From the NCBI GenBank assembly GCA_022419385.1, contig JAJUBI010000002.1, forward strand, positions 4,712,001 through 4,776,000: a DNA stretch of 64,000 bases. Direction: 5' to 3'. Each line of letters opens with the position of its first letter. Within the stretch, counting starts at the first letter, position 1. A model generated the notes under the pieces. It did not search any database. It saw nothing but the letters and a program-made list of their open reading frames with translations, and had not been told where the DNA came from. Of this stretch, positions 11,301-23,330 are shown one piece after another. The translations under genes and the position numbers were made by a program. The stretch comes from Paraconiothyrium sp. Pb-2020. Its lineage: Eukaryota > Ascomycota > Dothideomycetes > Pleosporales > Didymosphaeriaceae.

Positions 11301-13865
11301 AAAACCTCAGGTGAGACTTATGAAATGGCCCCGGACGATTTGCTAACTCTAACAGACGCGAACTTAACGATTTTATTGGCCATATTTCTGACGGTAAACC
11401 CCGCTTCACGCAGATCAAGAACTACGTCTGGGAAGGGCCAAACTTTCTGACACTCAAGATCCCTCTGAAACAGCACTATGGTCATATTCCTCTACTCGAG
11501 AACTTTTTCAAAGTAGCCCTTAGCATCCCCGATTATAGTCTGATGGATGTAATCGAAGAGCTCAAACTTGGAAATTTAAACGCATCGTCGTTGACACGAA
11601 AGCAATGGGAAGAGATGTACCGATTCTTGAACGATAATGTACGTTCTGATGGAGACTGGACTTGGATGAGGTAAGCCCTCTCGCGCTAAGTCAACTTGGA
11701 CTCGCACTGATAAGGTCCAGAAATGCCTTCAAAGAACATAAACTTGTTTGGGGGCCTGATAGGAAGATGTATGCTCTCCAAGATTGCTTGTGGATGAGTC
11801 CTTTCCCCCTTGCAGGCTATGTGGAACTTTCAGAGGTTTACCCGGATCTCGAAAACTTTTTCGTCAAGCAACTCGGCGTGGAGAAGGCCAACCCGAGTAT
11901 GCTCATTGAAGAGATCAAGAAAATGGCAAAGGAGCGCTCACCGCAAGTTCACGTCATTCAGAAGCGGTTAATTGACATTGGCAGACTGGTCCTAAAGAGC
12001 GGCATTGACGATACGCTGTCAGAGGCCATAGCAGGTCTCGGAAACGTCAAGTTCTTGCCGAAGTCAATGGAGGATGGAACCAAGACACTTGTTGGCAAGC
12101 ATGATGACTTTGCCATCAATGATCACCACCGCTTTGGCGACGCTTTCAAGAGCAGGCATGTCCTGCTTGACTTCTCCTTCGAAGAAGTGCATATCCTCAG
12201 TACGCTATTTGGTCACTTGGAACTCAGCGATAGATATTTATCACAAATGGTGCGAGAAGAATCTGCTGTTGGTGAGGATGCGGTCAAGCATGAGACTCTC
12301 ACCAAAGCATTCAGATCCAGAGCTTACGCTATGTATTGGTAAGATGTTCATCCCAAAAGAGAGGTGAAGGTTTCTGCTATAGAAGACGGTTACTGATGAG
12401 CTTAGCTGCGCGGCACAGTACAAAAGCCCCAAGGCTTTACGCAATGACGTTCTGCTTTTCAACCACCTATCTGATGCGCAGCTCTACGTTACGGACAGTA
12501 TCAGTACGGACCTGGTGCTAGACTTCGCTGATGGGCCCATCAGCGTTCATAGTAATCGTCTGGCGGCACACCATGAACTTTGCAATCGTCAGCTCAAGTT
12601 CTACCTTCCTAAAGATGAGCGACGGCGCAAATCCTGCTACCGGTCCCAGATTCCACAAGTTCTTGCAAGCATCATGAGCGTTACTCTGAACGCAACTCAG
12701 GCCATTTCCCAGATCCTGAGTTGTGATCTACTTGAAATGGATGAGATCTTATCTGAGCAAGACATTGCTGCTGTGGATTGGATCCTAAAGCCAACGTACA
12801 ACATTCCAGCTTCCCCCATTGTTCGACCAAATGACTGGAATGACTCACCTACAAGTCCAGTCGGGCATGTTCAGGAAGCTATTGAGCCGGAAACGCTAAC
12901 ACCGTCATCAAGCACAACTGCCGTTTCACGTGCTTCAACTGTGGGCTCGAATTATCACCGTGAGCAATCCCTTACGACGCTACACCCAAGCACATCTCGT
13001 CCTCCACTTTACGAGAGATTCGTCGAAGAAGTCGTACAAAGTGCGTTTCGGGCGACGAACCGGCAAAGGCCCCCTTCCCCTCATTCAGTAGCACCTCGCG
13101 ACGCTCCAAACGACGATTTACCTGCACTCGAATTCGATCATGAAGAGACATTTGGTAGTCGGAGCGCAGACGAGAGGGCTCACGACAGTCGGATTGGCGC
13201 TTCGGGTGAAGCTTACGTACGTATCTGCATAGCAACTGCGATACTATGCTAACATGTCTGGAACATAGGTCTTCGAAACACTCAGCGCTCTCGACCTTCC
13301 TGGATTCAGTAAAGAAAACTGGCGCAGCAATATGCGACGTGAGCTGCTTGCGCAGCCTCGATATGCCAATCTAGGTTCTTGGAACGGAAGGGAGACGGCA
13401 GATTTCGTCTATACGGATCACGACGGCAGCTTAACGCAATATCTGAGAGAACATTGCGTTGGCAGTATGCCGAACAGCATCGCCCGCGATCATGACTTTT
13501 CGCGGCGCCCGATTGAGTACTTCTTAGAGGTCAAGTCTACAACTAGTGGCTGCAATACCAAGTTCTATATGAGTGGAAGCCAGTTCGAGCGGGTATGTTT
13601 ATTTACTTCCGATTCTCTGATACATCCGACTGACTATGAACAGATGCAAAAATGTGCTGTATCTGTCTTCACTCCACCAGAGAAAGTTTACGTGATACTT
13701 CGCGTGTTTAATCTAGGCCCGAACACGGACATGAAGATCTTTGTGGATCCGAGGCCCAGAGAGCTCGGGACGAACCATATCAAATTCGAAGTTGGAACGT
13801 ATCATTGCACGACACGAGATCCACCTCAAGCGGCGAGTGCACAGCTTTTTCAATACTCTTTTTAA
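8370..13865 (+). CDS. Sacsin/NO VEIN-type GHKL ATPase with C-terminal DUF3883-like nuclease fold
   Basis: Eight exons (8370-8608, 8663-9494, 9632-11310, 11356-11670, 11721-12338, 12406-13216, 13269-13592, 13644-13865) join in frame to 1679 residues. Residues ~80-330 form a sacsin-like GHKL ATP-binding domain: N-box ELIQNADD (95-102), NEDGF (131-135) and G-E-K-G-F-G-F-K-S (161-169). The middle ~1000 residues are of the fungal sacsin-like type without another motif I can name. Residues ~1400-1480 are Ser/Pro-rich linker. The end resembles the NO VEIN C-terminal domain (DUF3883/NOV_C): GASGEAYVFETL, then ADFVY with Asp1543 and FLEVKST with Glu1585 and Lys1587. That is the D...E-x-K arrangement of PD-(D/E)XK nucleases. 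ATPase and nuclease activities are inferences from motifs. The gene is intact with consensus introns. It is flanked by a gene-poor tract and has no functional partner gene nearby. Confidence 0.87.
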
Positions 13866-16539
13866 CTGGAAGGGTTAGATCTTATGATCTCATTACACAA
13901 GATACGCTGTTCACATCTGCTGCGTCTAAGGCTGAAGCTTACCACTTTCTTATCCGATCCCCTCGATTTATCAAGCTGTCTAATAGAACCCCCACGCTCC
14001 GCAGCTCCCTGCTCTTGAAGAAGTGGTTAACATAATCCCTGTTGGACACTCACAAAGAGAGTTTTGAGCCGTTGAGTTGTACAATAACTGGTTCCACTAG
14101 CTCGTACATTCAGTCGAACTGGAGTACGGCTACTCGATTATCTCACAGAACTGACATCAACCGCCTGCTCGGTCGCTTCTTGGTGGGTTCAAAGGGCTAC
14201 AGCGGCGAGAGCAAAGACTATCAATGCTCCAATGACCGTAATGACGACCTCGCACAACGCATCGTTCAAAACACTGATAAGGAGTATGCTGCGGGCGAAT
14301 TAAGCAATGGACTACGTCGTGTTGGAGCAGAAGCCTGGACCGCCTGCAAGCATCACGCTGAGCTCGGTGATTACTATAGGGAGAGGTGCGCACCTCACCG
14401 TGCGCGTCAAGTCGCCCTGTACAATGATTTCATGATCAACTCGGCTGTTCGGCTGCCTGCTACGATGCTTTGCTTGCAGTGACGCGCTGGCGGGCATAAG
14501 CAGTGTTGACCGATAGTTCTTAGAATGAAAGTTTGTTGACCTCGGTAGCCCAAACGCGCCCACAGAGCCAGTATACTAGCTATATTCGGGACGATACGAC
14601 CGCCGGTGAGAAGTGAGGGGTCACCGGTGAGTAAACTAGGCGCAAGGCTGGCAAACGTCTTCACCGGTCAAGCCAGCAGCAACTCGAACTTTGACATATT
14701 TATTAAAATGGTCTTCCATACAGAGAGTTTTTCTCTTCATCTTGATACACTAACACACATTCCACCTATTCTACGACTCTTTCGTGAACGATTGTAGGGA
14801 CTGTGTCATCGTTGTTTGCCTTGTTTGCCTTGATCATGCCAGACCGTGAGCAGCTCAACGAGGCTGCTGACCAGACATACGATGCGGCCGACATTGCGGA
14901 TTGCGAGAAGCCTGACGGGTCCGGTGATCATTGGACCAGGGAGGATTTTCAAGACAAAGTTAATCGCGATGGAAAACTTCACGAGAATGACGCAGAGGAG
15001 CATCTAGAAACCTGTCAAGAGAATGATAATGGGGACAATGACTGGGACAAGGTTAATCACTTCTCCGCTATGGCAGTTGCTGAGGCCAATCGTGAGAAAT
15101 AACGAGTATGTATGGTTAATAGCAGTCCCTGGCCTTGGCTGACCATGACAGGGGACCAAACTATTCTATCGCGCAGAGCTGTACTGTACCGTTATTGTCA
15201 AGCGGTGACGTAGGTCTTGGCATAGACTACCAAGTTAAGAAAAACGCCGCTATAGTAGCGGATGCAGATAACTCTATCGTTAAAAAACATAGTGGCACCA
15301 CCTCTCCATAATCTATACACACACTTGATACTTCCTTAGCACATACGCCGTATTGTGACAGTTATAGGTACACTATCGCCATGTATCCGCAACTACAAGG
15401 GCAATCGGTGACATTGGCGTCGGTTTTGATCTGCTTCCTTGGCTCTTCCTCAGAATGCGTAAAGTCGGCGAAAGCTAATTAGAGCGTTGCGATAGGTACG
15501 GTGATAATGTTGACGTCGTCGTCGACGGTGGGTGGGCGCTGAGGGACGAATGCGGTGATAGAGGCATGCTTATGTAGACTTGAAGAGCCTTGCGTTTAGG
15601 AACAAGTGGTTGCTACGTGTTGTAATCGTTGATAGAATATCAATTTAAGGCAGGTGTAGTACTTGTAAACAATATCAGTGCACGCTTGCCCAGCAGCAAC
15701 GCTCTCTCCTATTAAGGGCTATAAAAGGTATCGTTGCCTGGGGTAACTTGGGCTGTAATACCTCTTAAGAGTATGAATCTAACGACGTATCGTCGACGTT
15801 CATCTATGTGATGACATTCTTTGGTGTAGGCCAACCTGTCATCGGGGCACTAAGCTGAGCTCGATGTGCCCCAATCAGCAGAGGACGCCTGTTTCGATAC
15901 TGGGCATCACTGGTTGCACGGTAACCACTGTTTGGCAAGTGTAGGGGTCACGTTACCTGATCCTGGCGCCGACACTGATGCAACACGATCGTTGTTGGAG
16001 AACAGCATACTAGATTGACAGAAAGGATGCACAACGCCAAGTAATACCCTGGGACTGGCCGCAGCAAGCTTGTCCCATGCCCGCTGCATGATCCTTAACT
16101 GTGCATTGTAGGGTGAAACAAGTATTCACAGTTTATCGCTGCCCGTGCCCACGTCTGAAAATGCTGTCGTGATTCGATGTGCATAATGAAGCACGACGAC
16201 GACCTCTTCCAGACAACAGAATGAGGTGTTAGCATCTTGGTTTGTCGAGAGCTTATCAACGTGAATAAAACCAACGGGACCTGGAAGCCGATTTGCCATC
16301 TGTAGAAGTCCGAGAGTCGCTCTCACATGGTTGGGTAGTATGGACTAGAGTCTTCAGCGAAAAAGCGGCTGCGGTTTGCGATCTGCGCAAGGGCGAAAGT
16401 TTCCTCATTCCGCTTGGCACACCCTAGGGTAACTCGCTGTACACTGAGTGCCTAAAGTTCTAATTCAATACTGTATCGTAGGTATTCACTCACAGGTAAT
16501 GCTACTGCTAGAAATTCCTGGCTGATTCCTTCGGCCACT
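13866..16539. other. Gene-poor region
   Basis: About 2.7 kb with no recognisable gene apart from a weak 88-codon ORF listed separately. Frames on both strands are short and broken, as expected of decayed or non-coding sequence. I see no terminal repeats or transposase motifs. Confidence 0.45.
14836..15102 (+). CDS. Small acidic hypothetical ORF
   Basis: An ATG-started frame of 88 codons encodes a very hydrophilic, acidic peptide rich in Asp, Glu and Asn (for example ENDNGDNDWDKVNHFSA). There is no signal peptide, membrane segment or known motif. The biased composition could reflect a real small intrinsically disordered protein or chance. No promoter feature or splice site supports it. Confidence 0.2.
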   Translation: MPDREQLNEAADQTYDAADIADCEKPDGSGDHWTREDFQDKVNRDGKLHENDAEEHLETCQENDNGDNDWDKVNHFSAMAVAEANREK

Positions 16540-17545
16540 ATGAGAGCAGCTTTGCGCTTAAGTAACACCAGCAGATGGGCAAATGTACACCACACCACCA
16601 TCAATCTATCTCACACCGCCACCCGCACCACTCAACTCTCTACACCCTTCCAAAACGCCCAAACCCCGCAATCCTCCCAATCCCAGCCAGCAGAAACGTT
16701 TGTTCTTCCCACCACCCCCTTGCATCAGGGCGCCCACACGGCCGCGTCACACAAACCGCCCAGACCCACCCTCCCCATCCACCAACCTTAATATAACAGC
16801 ACCCTCCCAGACCACCCGTTCATTTGATCCCCAGCGTTGTAATTACACCTATCTCTTTCCGCGGGCTCATTTCCCAGCGCCGTCGAAAAGGGAATGAGGC
16901 CTGGCTTTGGCCACCCGTTCTCGATCGCGCCGGGTCGTCATTTACAAGGGCCACGCGTGCCACGCGGCCTCGCTATCTAGAGGGAGCCGGGGGTGGATGA
17001 GTGGCTGGGATGAGGTGGGGAGGGGATTAAGGTTATTTTGACGTTTGGGAGACAGCTGTGGAAGTTTGGTAGGCACGTGGCGAACGTGGATGAAGTGTGG
17101 TTGACAGGGCGCTAGTGCGAGATGGCAGGCGTGACGCGCGACGACGGACGACATCAGCGCAAGACAATTCACGCAAAGGTCATCCTCAGGGTGGAAAAAG
17201 TGCGAGCGAAGTACCAATACGTTTGTGATTCTGCGCTCTGGAAGGTTAAGCCAAAGACATAAATTGAGCAAATACATGTCTGGCCTCCAGGGGGCGAGTT
17301 TCCCATCTAGTCGTGTCTGCAATCGGCGAAAAAACATATCGCACAGAACACAAAAGTGATGAAGCATATTATCACAGGACGAAGTGAGGCACACAAGTTC
17401 TAGGTCAAGTTCTGGATTGTCTACTACAACTCTACCGCACACCCATTACACCCTCCTCTCCCCATCCCCTTTCTAATCGAACCATGAGCGCTAATCGTGC
17501 AAAGTCATAGCCTGCCGGAGGACAAGCTCATTTGGAATATGACGT
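16540..17545. other. C-rich tract with short overlapping frames
   Basis: The plus strand from 16540 to 16900 is rich in C and in CA/CT runs. It holds an ATG-started 83-codon frame (16540-16791) whose Ser/Thr/Gln/Pro-rich product probably mirrors composition. A minus frame at 16942-17442 lacks an ATG near its start. No family is recognisable. The part near 17450-17545 is the 3' flank of the wall-protein gene. Confidence 0.35.
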
Positions 17546-18392
17546 TTACAAGAAGAGAGCAGCGAAAGCACCAACACCAGCGACGAAAGAGCCGACGTTG
17601 TTCATGCTGGCAGCACCGGTGAAGTACGAGGTCGGGGTCGGCTGGGTGGGGTATCCAGTGCCAACGGGAGCGGTACCGGAAGCGACAGGGGCGCTAGGAG
17701 CAGGGGCGTAACCAGTACCAGCGGGCGCGGAAGGATAAGGAGCCGGCGCAACCGGGTAGGGAGCAGAAGAAGGCGCAGAGCCCGAGGGAACGGGAGCGAC
17801 GGGATATCCGGTGCCGCTGGGGACGACAGGCGAAGCGGGGTAGCCTGAAGGGGTTTCGTAAGGAATTGTCACAGTCACAGTGGTCTGAGTGGTGCACTCA
17901 CTGCTAGCGGGAGCGCTGGGAGCGGGAGCAGACGGCACGTAGCTGGAAGCCGCGGGGGTCTCGACGGACGAGGGGACCGCAGGGACGTAAGCAGACGAGG
18001 AGGGGACCTCATAAGCGGACGACGACGGCACCTCGGGCACGTAGACGGATGAGGAAGGAGTTCCGTAGCCGGGGGTCTCAGAGGGAACCTCGGGCACATA
18101 GGCCGAAGATGAGGGAACCTCGGGGACGTAGGCCGAGGAAGAAGGAACCTCAGGCACGTAGGCAGAAGACGAAGGAGTTCCGTAGCTGGGGACCTGCGAA
18201 TTCATGTGAGCGACTGATGGACGAAGTGCAGTGCGAATAACATACCTCAGGGGTGGGGGTCTCAACCGGGTAGGATGGGGCGGAAGAGGACTCCTCGCCA
18301 GTGCTGTAGCCAGAGCCGTAGCTGGGGCCAGAGCCGTAGGAGGGGGCCGCAAGGGCGGCGGTGAAGAGGGTAGCAGCAATGTAGGCACGCAT
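17546..18392 (-). CDS. Repeat-rich GPI-type cell wall protein
   Basis: Two exons (minus strand 18392-18246 and 18193-17546, 52-bp intron) give 264 residues. Residues 1-16 are a signal peptide (MRAYIAATLFTAALAA). Then come SYGSG repeats, a tandem block built on the unit VPSSSAYVPE, and a Pro/Ala/Ser-rich region broken by a single Cys motif, ECTTQTTVTVT, of a type common in fungal surface proteins. The C-terminus (from TGAASMNN to AGVGAFAALFL) is a small-residue site followed by a hydrophobic tail, fitting GPI anchor addition. The Ser/Thr/Pro content implies heavy O-glycosylation. A structural or surface role in the wall is inferred from architecture; no enzyme domain is visible. The repeat units differ by small in-frame changes, so copy number may vary between strains. 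Confidence 0.8.
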
Positions 18393-21300
18393 TTTGGCTG
18401 ATTAAGTAATTGAACTTGGTGGTAGGAGAAGGTTGGTTGGTTGGTTGGCGGAGGGTATTATTAAGGATAGTATAAGTTGGTAAACGACTGGACGACCGAA
18501 AGGTCAGGTAGGACTTGAGCTCGTAGATTGGCTTGAGTGAAGTGAGGAAAAAAGTCGAGAGCGAGAGCGCGGAATGTTTATGTAGGATAGGGAGATTACA
18601 GCGACCGCGGTGCGGCCGGAAACAGGCGCCCCATTCGAAAGGAGAGAAACAGCGGGCACCAGGGGGGAACGGATTTCGGGCCATGCGAGTGGTCTTGGCA
18701 GTGCATGCACTAGCGCAGGAACCATGCAATCCTGCAGCACGGTGGCCAGTCGATGAGCTCGAGCCCCTGATGCTAAGCCGAGAGAGGCAGTTCTGGCTGT
18801 CGACGTGCTCTGTGGCGGTCGTATTTTCAGATGAACGGGGGTGTGCGAGAGGCTTGTCGGCTGCTGAGTCGAGCCTCCATGATTGCGCTTTGCTGACGGC
18901 TCGACCGGGCGGCTATTGCGAATATCTGGGAGCGTATGGCGCTCACGGATTGGGACGCGCGCTGGACGGCGTACTGGGGATGGCTTCTCGACACCCTCCA
19001 CAATGCGCTGGCGGTGGCGGTGGGCATGTGTCGTTGGTGTGTTGCGCTGTGTGCGCTTTGCCGGAAGAGGTCACGGGTCGGCTAAAGTTTGACCGGCGAG
19101 ATGCGCCGTCCTTTCCAGCAACACCAAGCGCCGACGAGTGACGTGAAGATGCACACCTGGAAACAACATGGAATGGGGGCCACCCTGACGATCACTACTC
19201 GAAATCGGGGAACTGCTGCTCTGTCAGCCCTCGACTGCCGTGTGGACTCCCCCCAGTGTCGCAAGTCGTCCAAAATCACCGATCATCTCTGCCTTGGGCC
19301 TTGAGACAACTGTCCGGAAGCGTTTCGGCGGAGATTTACCATCGCGGCCATCTGCAGCCCCAGCGTACCTATACGCAGTACGCAGTGGTGGCACCTTCGA
19401 GACCGTTGCCCACCTCCACAACTCGTGACCGCCATTCCCCAGGGCGACTTCAAGCTTCTGCACGCCGAGTCACACAAAGCGCGACACGCTGGGCCCTGAC
19501 TCTTCGCCGGACCCGCCCAAATCGATAAACACCATGACAAGCATCGCACGCACGTTGGTTCATGGGTTGGTGGAAATTAAGCATGGCGCTCGTTTCCAGG
19601 CTAGCTACTCTTTCGAATTCGCTTGCCGTTTTGGGATGAAGCTTCTTGCTCCCTGTGCGAAAGGCGCCGAGCCTCATTTCGGTTGTTGGCCTCTCTGGTT
19701 GCGTCCTTCCCGCATCGTGCAGAAAGGCGGGGAGGCCGTTCAGCGCAGTCCTCCCACACCGCCCACCATCGCACCAGGTTTCAGCCTTTCGATGCGCGCA
19801 ACCGTTACCCAGGCGTTGATCCGAACCTCCTCCTGAGCCTTGAGTGGTGCTCATCGAACTGCTGTCCAGCCAAGCACTTGTCAATCGACATCTGTGTGTA
19901 GGGCCGAAGATCAACAACGCCATCGCCCCAGCGCAAATCGCCCGAAAGGAGCCATCTTCCCCCTGCCAAGAAGTGTCGATCACGGTGTTATCGCAGCGCT
20001 TAAGTGATATCAGGCTGTTTATGGGTCTCGGTACGGACGCTTTAGGCGACGCGAAATACGACAATAATCCTTCCGTTCGCTTCGAAAACGTGCAACGGCA
20101 GATTTGACGGCCGAGCTGCTTGCTTGGGTTTGGACGTGCTCTGGGAATTCATCTTTGCCTTTCCGCGGCTTGTTATAGGAGACGCTATGGCACCTTGGTC
20201 CATTTCGCCATCGTACTCAGGGTTTCCACCATGTCCCTTTCAACATTTCTTTTATGCGTCGATTCGAGATGGACCTGAGTACTCAAGATCAACAGACAAT
20301 TTGCCCAACTCAACGACCGACGCGACAGCAACATTGCCCGACTCTCTCCCAAAATTTTGACCACTTATCCGCGCACGCGATCGCATGCAGCCTTGCGTGA
20401 TTCGTTCCCAACTTCCATTATGTCAACTCTGGGCCGCATCGTTCTCCCGCGCGAACTCGATCCTGAAACCACGGATCGGAAGCCACTGCCGATCGTCCAA
20501 GCCGTCTGGAAAACTGCACATGCAAACCTCAGTGTCGTCCGACTCTCGGCCACAACGTCCTGGATATTGCCACAGCGCGGAACCTCATGCCCACCATTCC
20601 TGAAGTTGTGAGGTTTGTGCGGGTGGGAATGATTGTTCTCATACTGCACGGCGGGTCTCATGCTATGATGGCTGTGTTTGTGCACATCCCTGCGCAAGCT
20701 GCTTTTTGTAGCTTCGCTCTTCGTCTCTCTGGCAATTTGACTCCGACTTGATTCTCAGTTTAGGTAGGTACTGCTCTTCGTTGTTTCCTTCATGTCACAT
20801 TTGCTCTACTCAACGCGTCCACCTTTTCCATGACCGTTATGGGGGCACGAGTTTCAGAGATCCGGTCTATAATCATCGCAGGGTCACCAGTGTCATTACC
20901 GAAGCTCGATCCCCTACCGTCGAAATCGCTCTATCGCACCCAATGTCCGGCTCCGATGTGTTGCAACAAATTACAACCTACGAAGAAGCTTCGGACACAT
21001 AGTCTGTTATGCTGGTGTTTATCCCGCGGAAGGCACTCCCTTGAGACTTGGCCAACTCCTAGCATCCATCACTGAAAACTGCCATGTGCGAATTGAGATA
21101 CTAAACACCTGTGCGCGTTATACCGAACAAACTCCTGGAGCCGTGGAATCCCTGTATCACCTGCAGGACTTGCATCGCTTGCCTTCCCTATCCATATGCT
21201 AGGCCTGCTCTACTAGGTGTTCGCGTTCTCCCCCGTTTCGGCGCTGTTGGCGGTACCATGTGGTGCTGAAGGTCCTCTGCACGAATCGAACAACGGATCG

Positions 21301-23241
21301 AACAACGGTACTAAACCTTCGACGATTCCGGCGTCAGGAAATGAACGGCTGCAAGTCATTCTGGTCCAGGATGGAAGCCTTACCATGATCCCAGTATAAG
21401 ATTGGACAATATCGCAGGTTTAACCTGGTTTTCGCTTCACATCTAAGGAGCAGTGATTCGCTGCAAGTCCAGTCCCAAGACGCATCCCGCCTGACACTTT
21501 TTTGTGATTGTATTTATCCGGGTCAACTACTGCGTAAACGCCAGCGATACCGAGGATCCAGAAAAATTTCTTTTATCCTCGGCGAAATCTCGACAGCCTT
21601 CGGCCAATCCTCAGCTTCCGCCTCGCACGCGACATGTTCATACCTCCACGGTCCCGAACTGGCGAATCTGGCCTACTCAACACGAAAATGTTATACCAAA
21701 GTTTCGACCGCCGATGGCTTTTAAAGGCCACATACCCAGTGCACATGCCATTTCACAAAGCGCTCTTCCAACAACCCCCAATCCATCTGGGAATTGCTCG
21801 CGGTCAACACCTGCTCCTTGGGCATGGCCCGACAGCCAAATCTTCCCGTTCCAAGTCTCTTCATCACTGCCACCAGACCGAGCACATGCGGTGCCGCCGC
21901 TGCTTCAGCAAATATAACAGATATCCAACCAGAAACAGGATCCACGGCGCTGATGAACCCGTAATGATACCAGAATCGACCTCTCCGCTGAATCTCGATG
22001 ATCCAGGAACGCTGTAGATGGCCGCGAAGCATACATACTCACCTTCTAGGCATCGTTAATCTCCGCGACCTCGCCATCCTTCGACAACCAGATCGCCCAA
22101 TCTGTCACTGATTCTAATCGATTGCAAGCAGGATTTATTACGGACTCTACGTCCCTAAACTTAGATGTATCTTCGACCCAGTAACAGTACACTACTCTTC
22201 CATCTGTCTAAATGAAACATGTCCGACTCATCCTCCGCGCATCAAACCGCCGTGCGTAGAGCATGCGGTCCCATGAGACGGTAGCTTTTTTGTGACCTAT
22301 AACTCGACGGAAAGTCGGCGAGGTCTATGTGGGGTAGTTCTAGGCTTTGCATACGATGCGGAGAAGTAATCAGGGGATAGATTTGCCCTTACCAGAGGCA
22401 TCAACAGAAGAGAAGCAGAGGATAGTACAGGAACTTCGTACCCTAGATGGAGCGCGGCTGGTAGCAACCTCATATTAGTCTTTGCTGCAGTTCTGTCTTC
22501 GTAGTCACAAGCTCATCGTTAAATTGAATCTATCCTCGGGATATGATACGCCCGTGTCTTTGCTCTCAATGTGTACGTTCATACCGTTCCTGCCTGGAGT
22601 TTCAACTTGTTCTACTGCTTCTCTAGTGACTCGTCTACGACGTTAGCGGGTCGTGGGGTTATCTGGGGAATGTGGCTAAGTTGTTTCATAGAGATTGCTT
22701 TGATGTCTTTGCTCGAAGGATCAATCACGGCGCTGTCTACTGTATCCGGGCAGTTGTGCAACCGTGGAAATGACCCTCAGAAGTGAAGCTTCGGTATTCT
22801 GCATCGCATAGTAGTGCAGCCTGCCGAAAAGCCTAAACCACTGAGGTTCAAGCTAGCTTCGAAATGGATTATATCCGGCCGCAAGTAATGGCAGTGGGCA
22901 TTCGAAAGGCTTGAACCTCGCCATCGTTCCACTGCGTGCTTAAGTAACTATGGGATATGTATGTGCGTGTTATAGCCTTGAGCGAAAATCTTGGCTCAGT
23001 CGTATGTCTTCATCACACTTGATTCTTATTAGAGCGTAAGTCTCACAGTCTATGAAGTTCCTAGTGGCTTATGCTAGGTAGGTGAAGAGGTGGGAGTAAC
23101 TTAACGTAAGTCAACCTCGACTATCCTCCTGTCCCGATGGGCCACTGGAGTGGACCTCCAGATGAACATCGAAGCTACACTGTTACATCCACATTTGGGA
23201 CACGCAAAACAGTCTGAGTTACCCCAGGCAACAGAACGTCC
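18393..23241. other. Long gene-poor tract with unrecognised short ORFs
   Basis: Nearly 5 kb in which no gene could be supported. The first ~500 bases are the wall-protein promoter. Longer frames near 18533-19141 and 19450-20064 lack ATG starts at their ends. ATG-started frames exist at 21634-22017 (plus) and 21721-22032 (minus), overlapping each other. The minus one (103 codons, with WYHYGFISAVDPVSGW) looks slightly protein-like but matches nothing I know. A direct repeat of a 12-base ATCGAACAACGG unit lies near 21287-21308. Decayed genes or long intergenic DNA are both possible. Confidence 0.35.
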
Positions 23242-23330
23242 ATGGCTCTTGGCAGGCAAGAGCGCTCCTTCCTGCCAGAGCAGTCGCGCACTAAGTCTGT
23301 TTACATACCCCGCCTGCCTTCAATCGATCC
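23211..23330 (+). repeat. Duplicated segment, copy 1
   Basis: The sequence from GAGTTACCCCAGGCAACAGA to CCTTCAATCGAT recurs at about 24594-24712 in the same orientation, roughly 1.38 kb downstream. Copy 1 contains an ATG (23242) opening a frame that gives SFLPEQSR...PRLPSID. The matching frame in copy 2 gives LPEQSR...PRLPSID. Confidence 0.75.

Noticed and set aside
17546..18193. Wall-protein repeat block considered as a minisatellite or CRISPR-like array
   Set aside because: The repeats are in-frame coding units with a signal peptide in front and a GPI-type tail behind; there are no unique spacers.
6337..18392. Secondary-metabolite or defence gene cluster
   Set aside because: No polyketide synthase, peptide synthetase, terpene cyclase, transporter or partner defence gene is present; the genes are functionally unrelated.
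18533..19141. 202-codon plus frame upstream of the wall-protein gene
   Set aside because: Starts with TTG, no recognisable domain, and several overlapping frames of similar length lie in the same GC-rich DNA.
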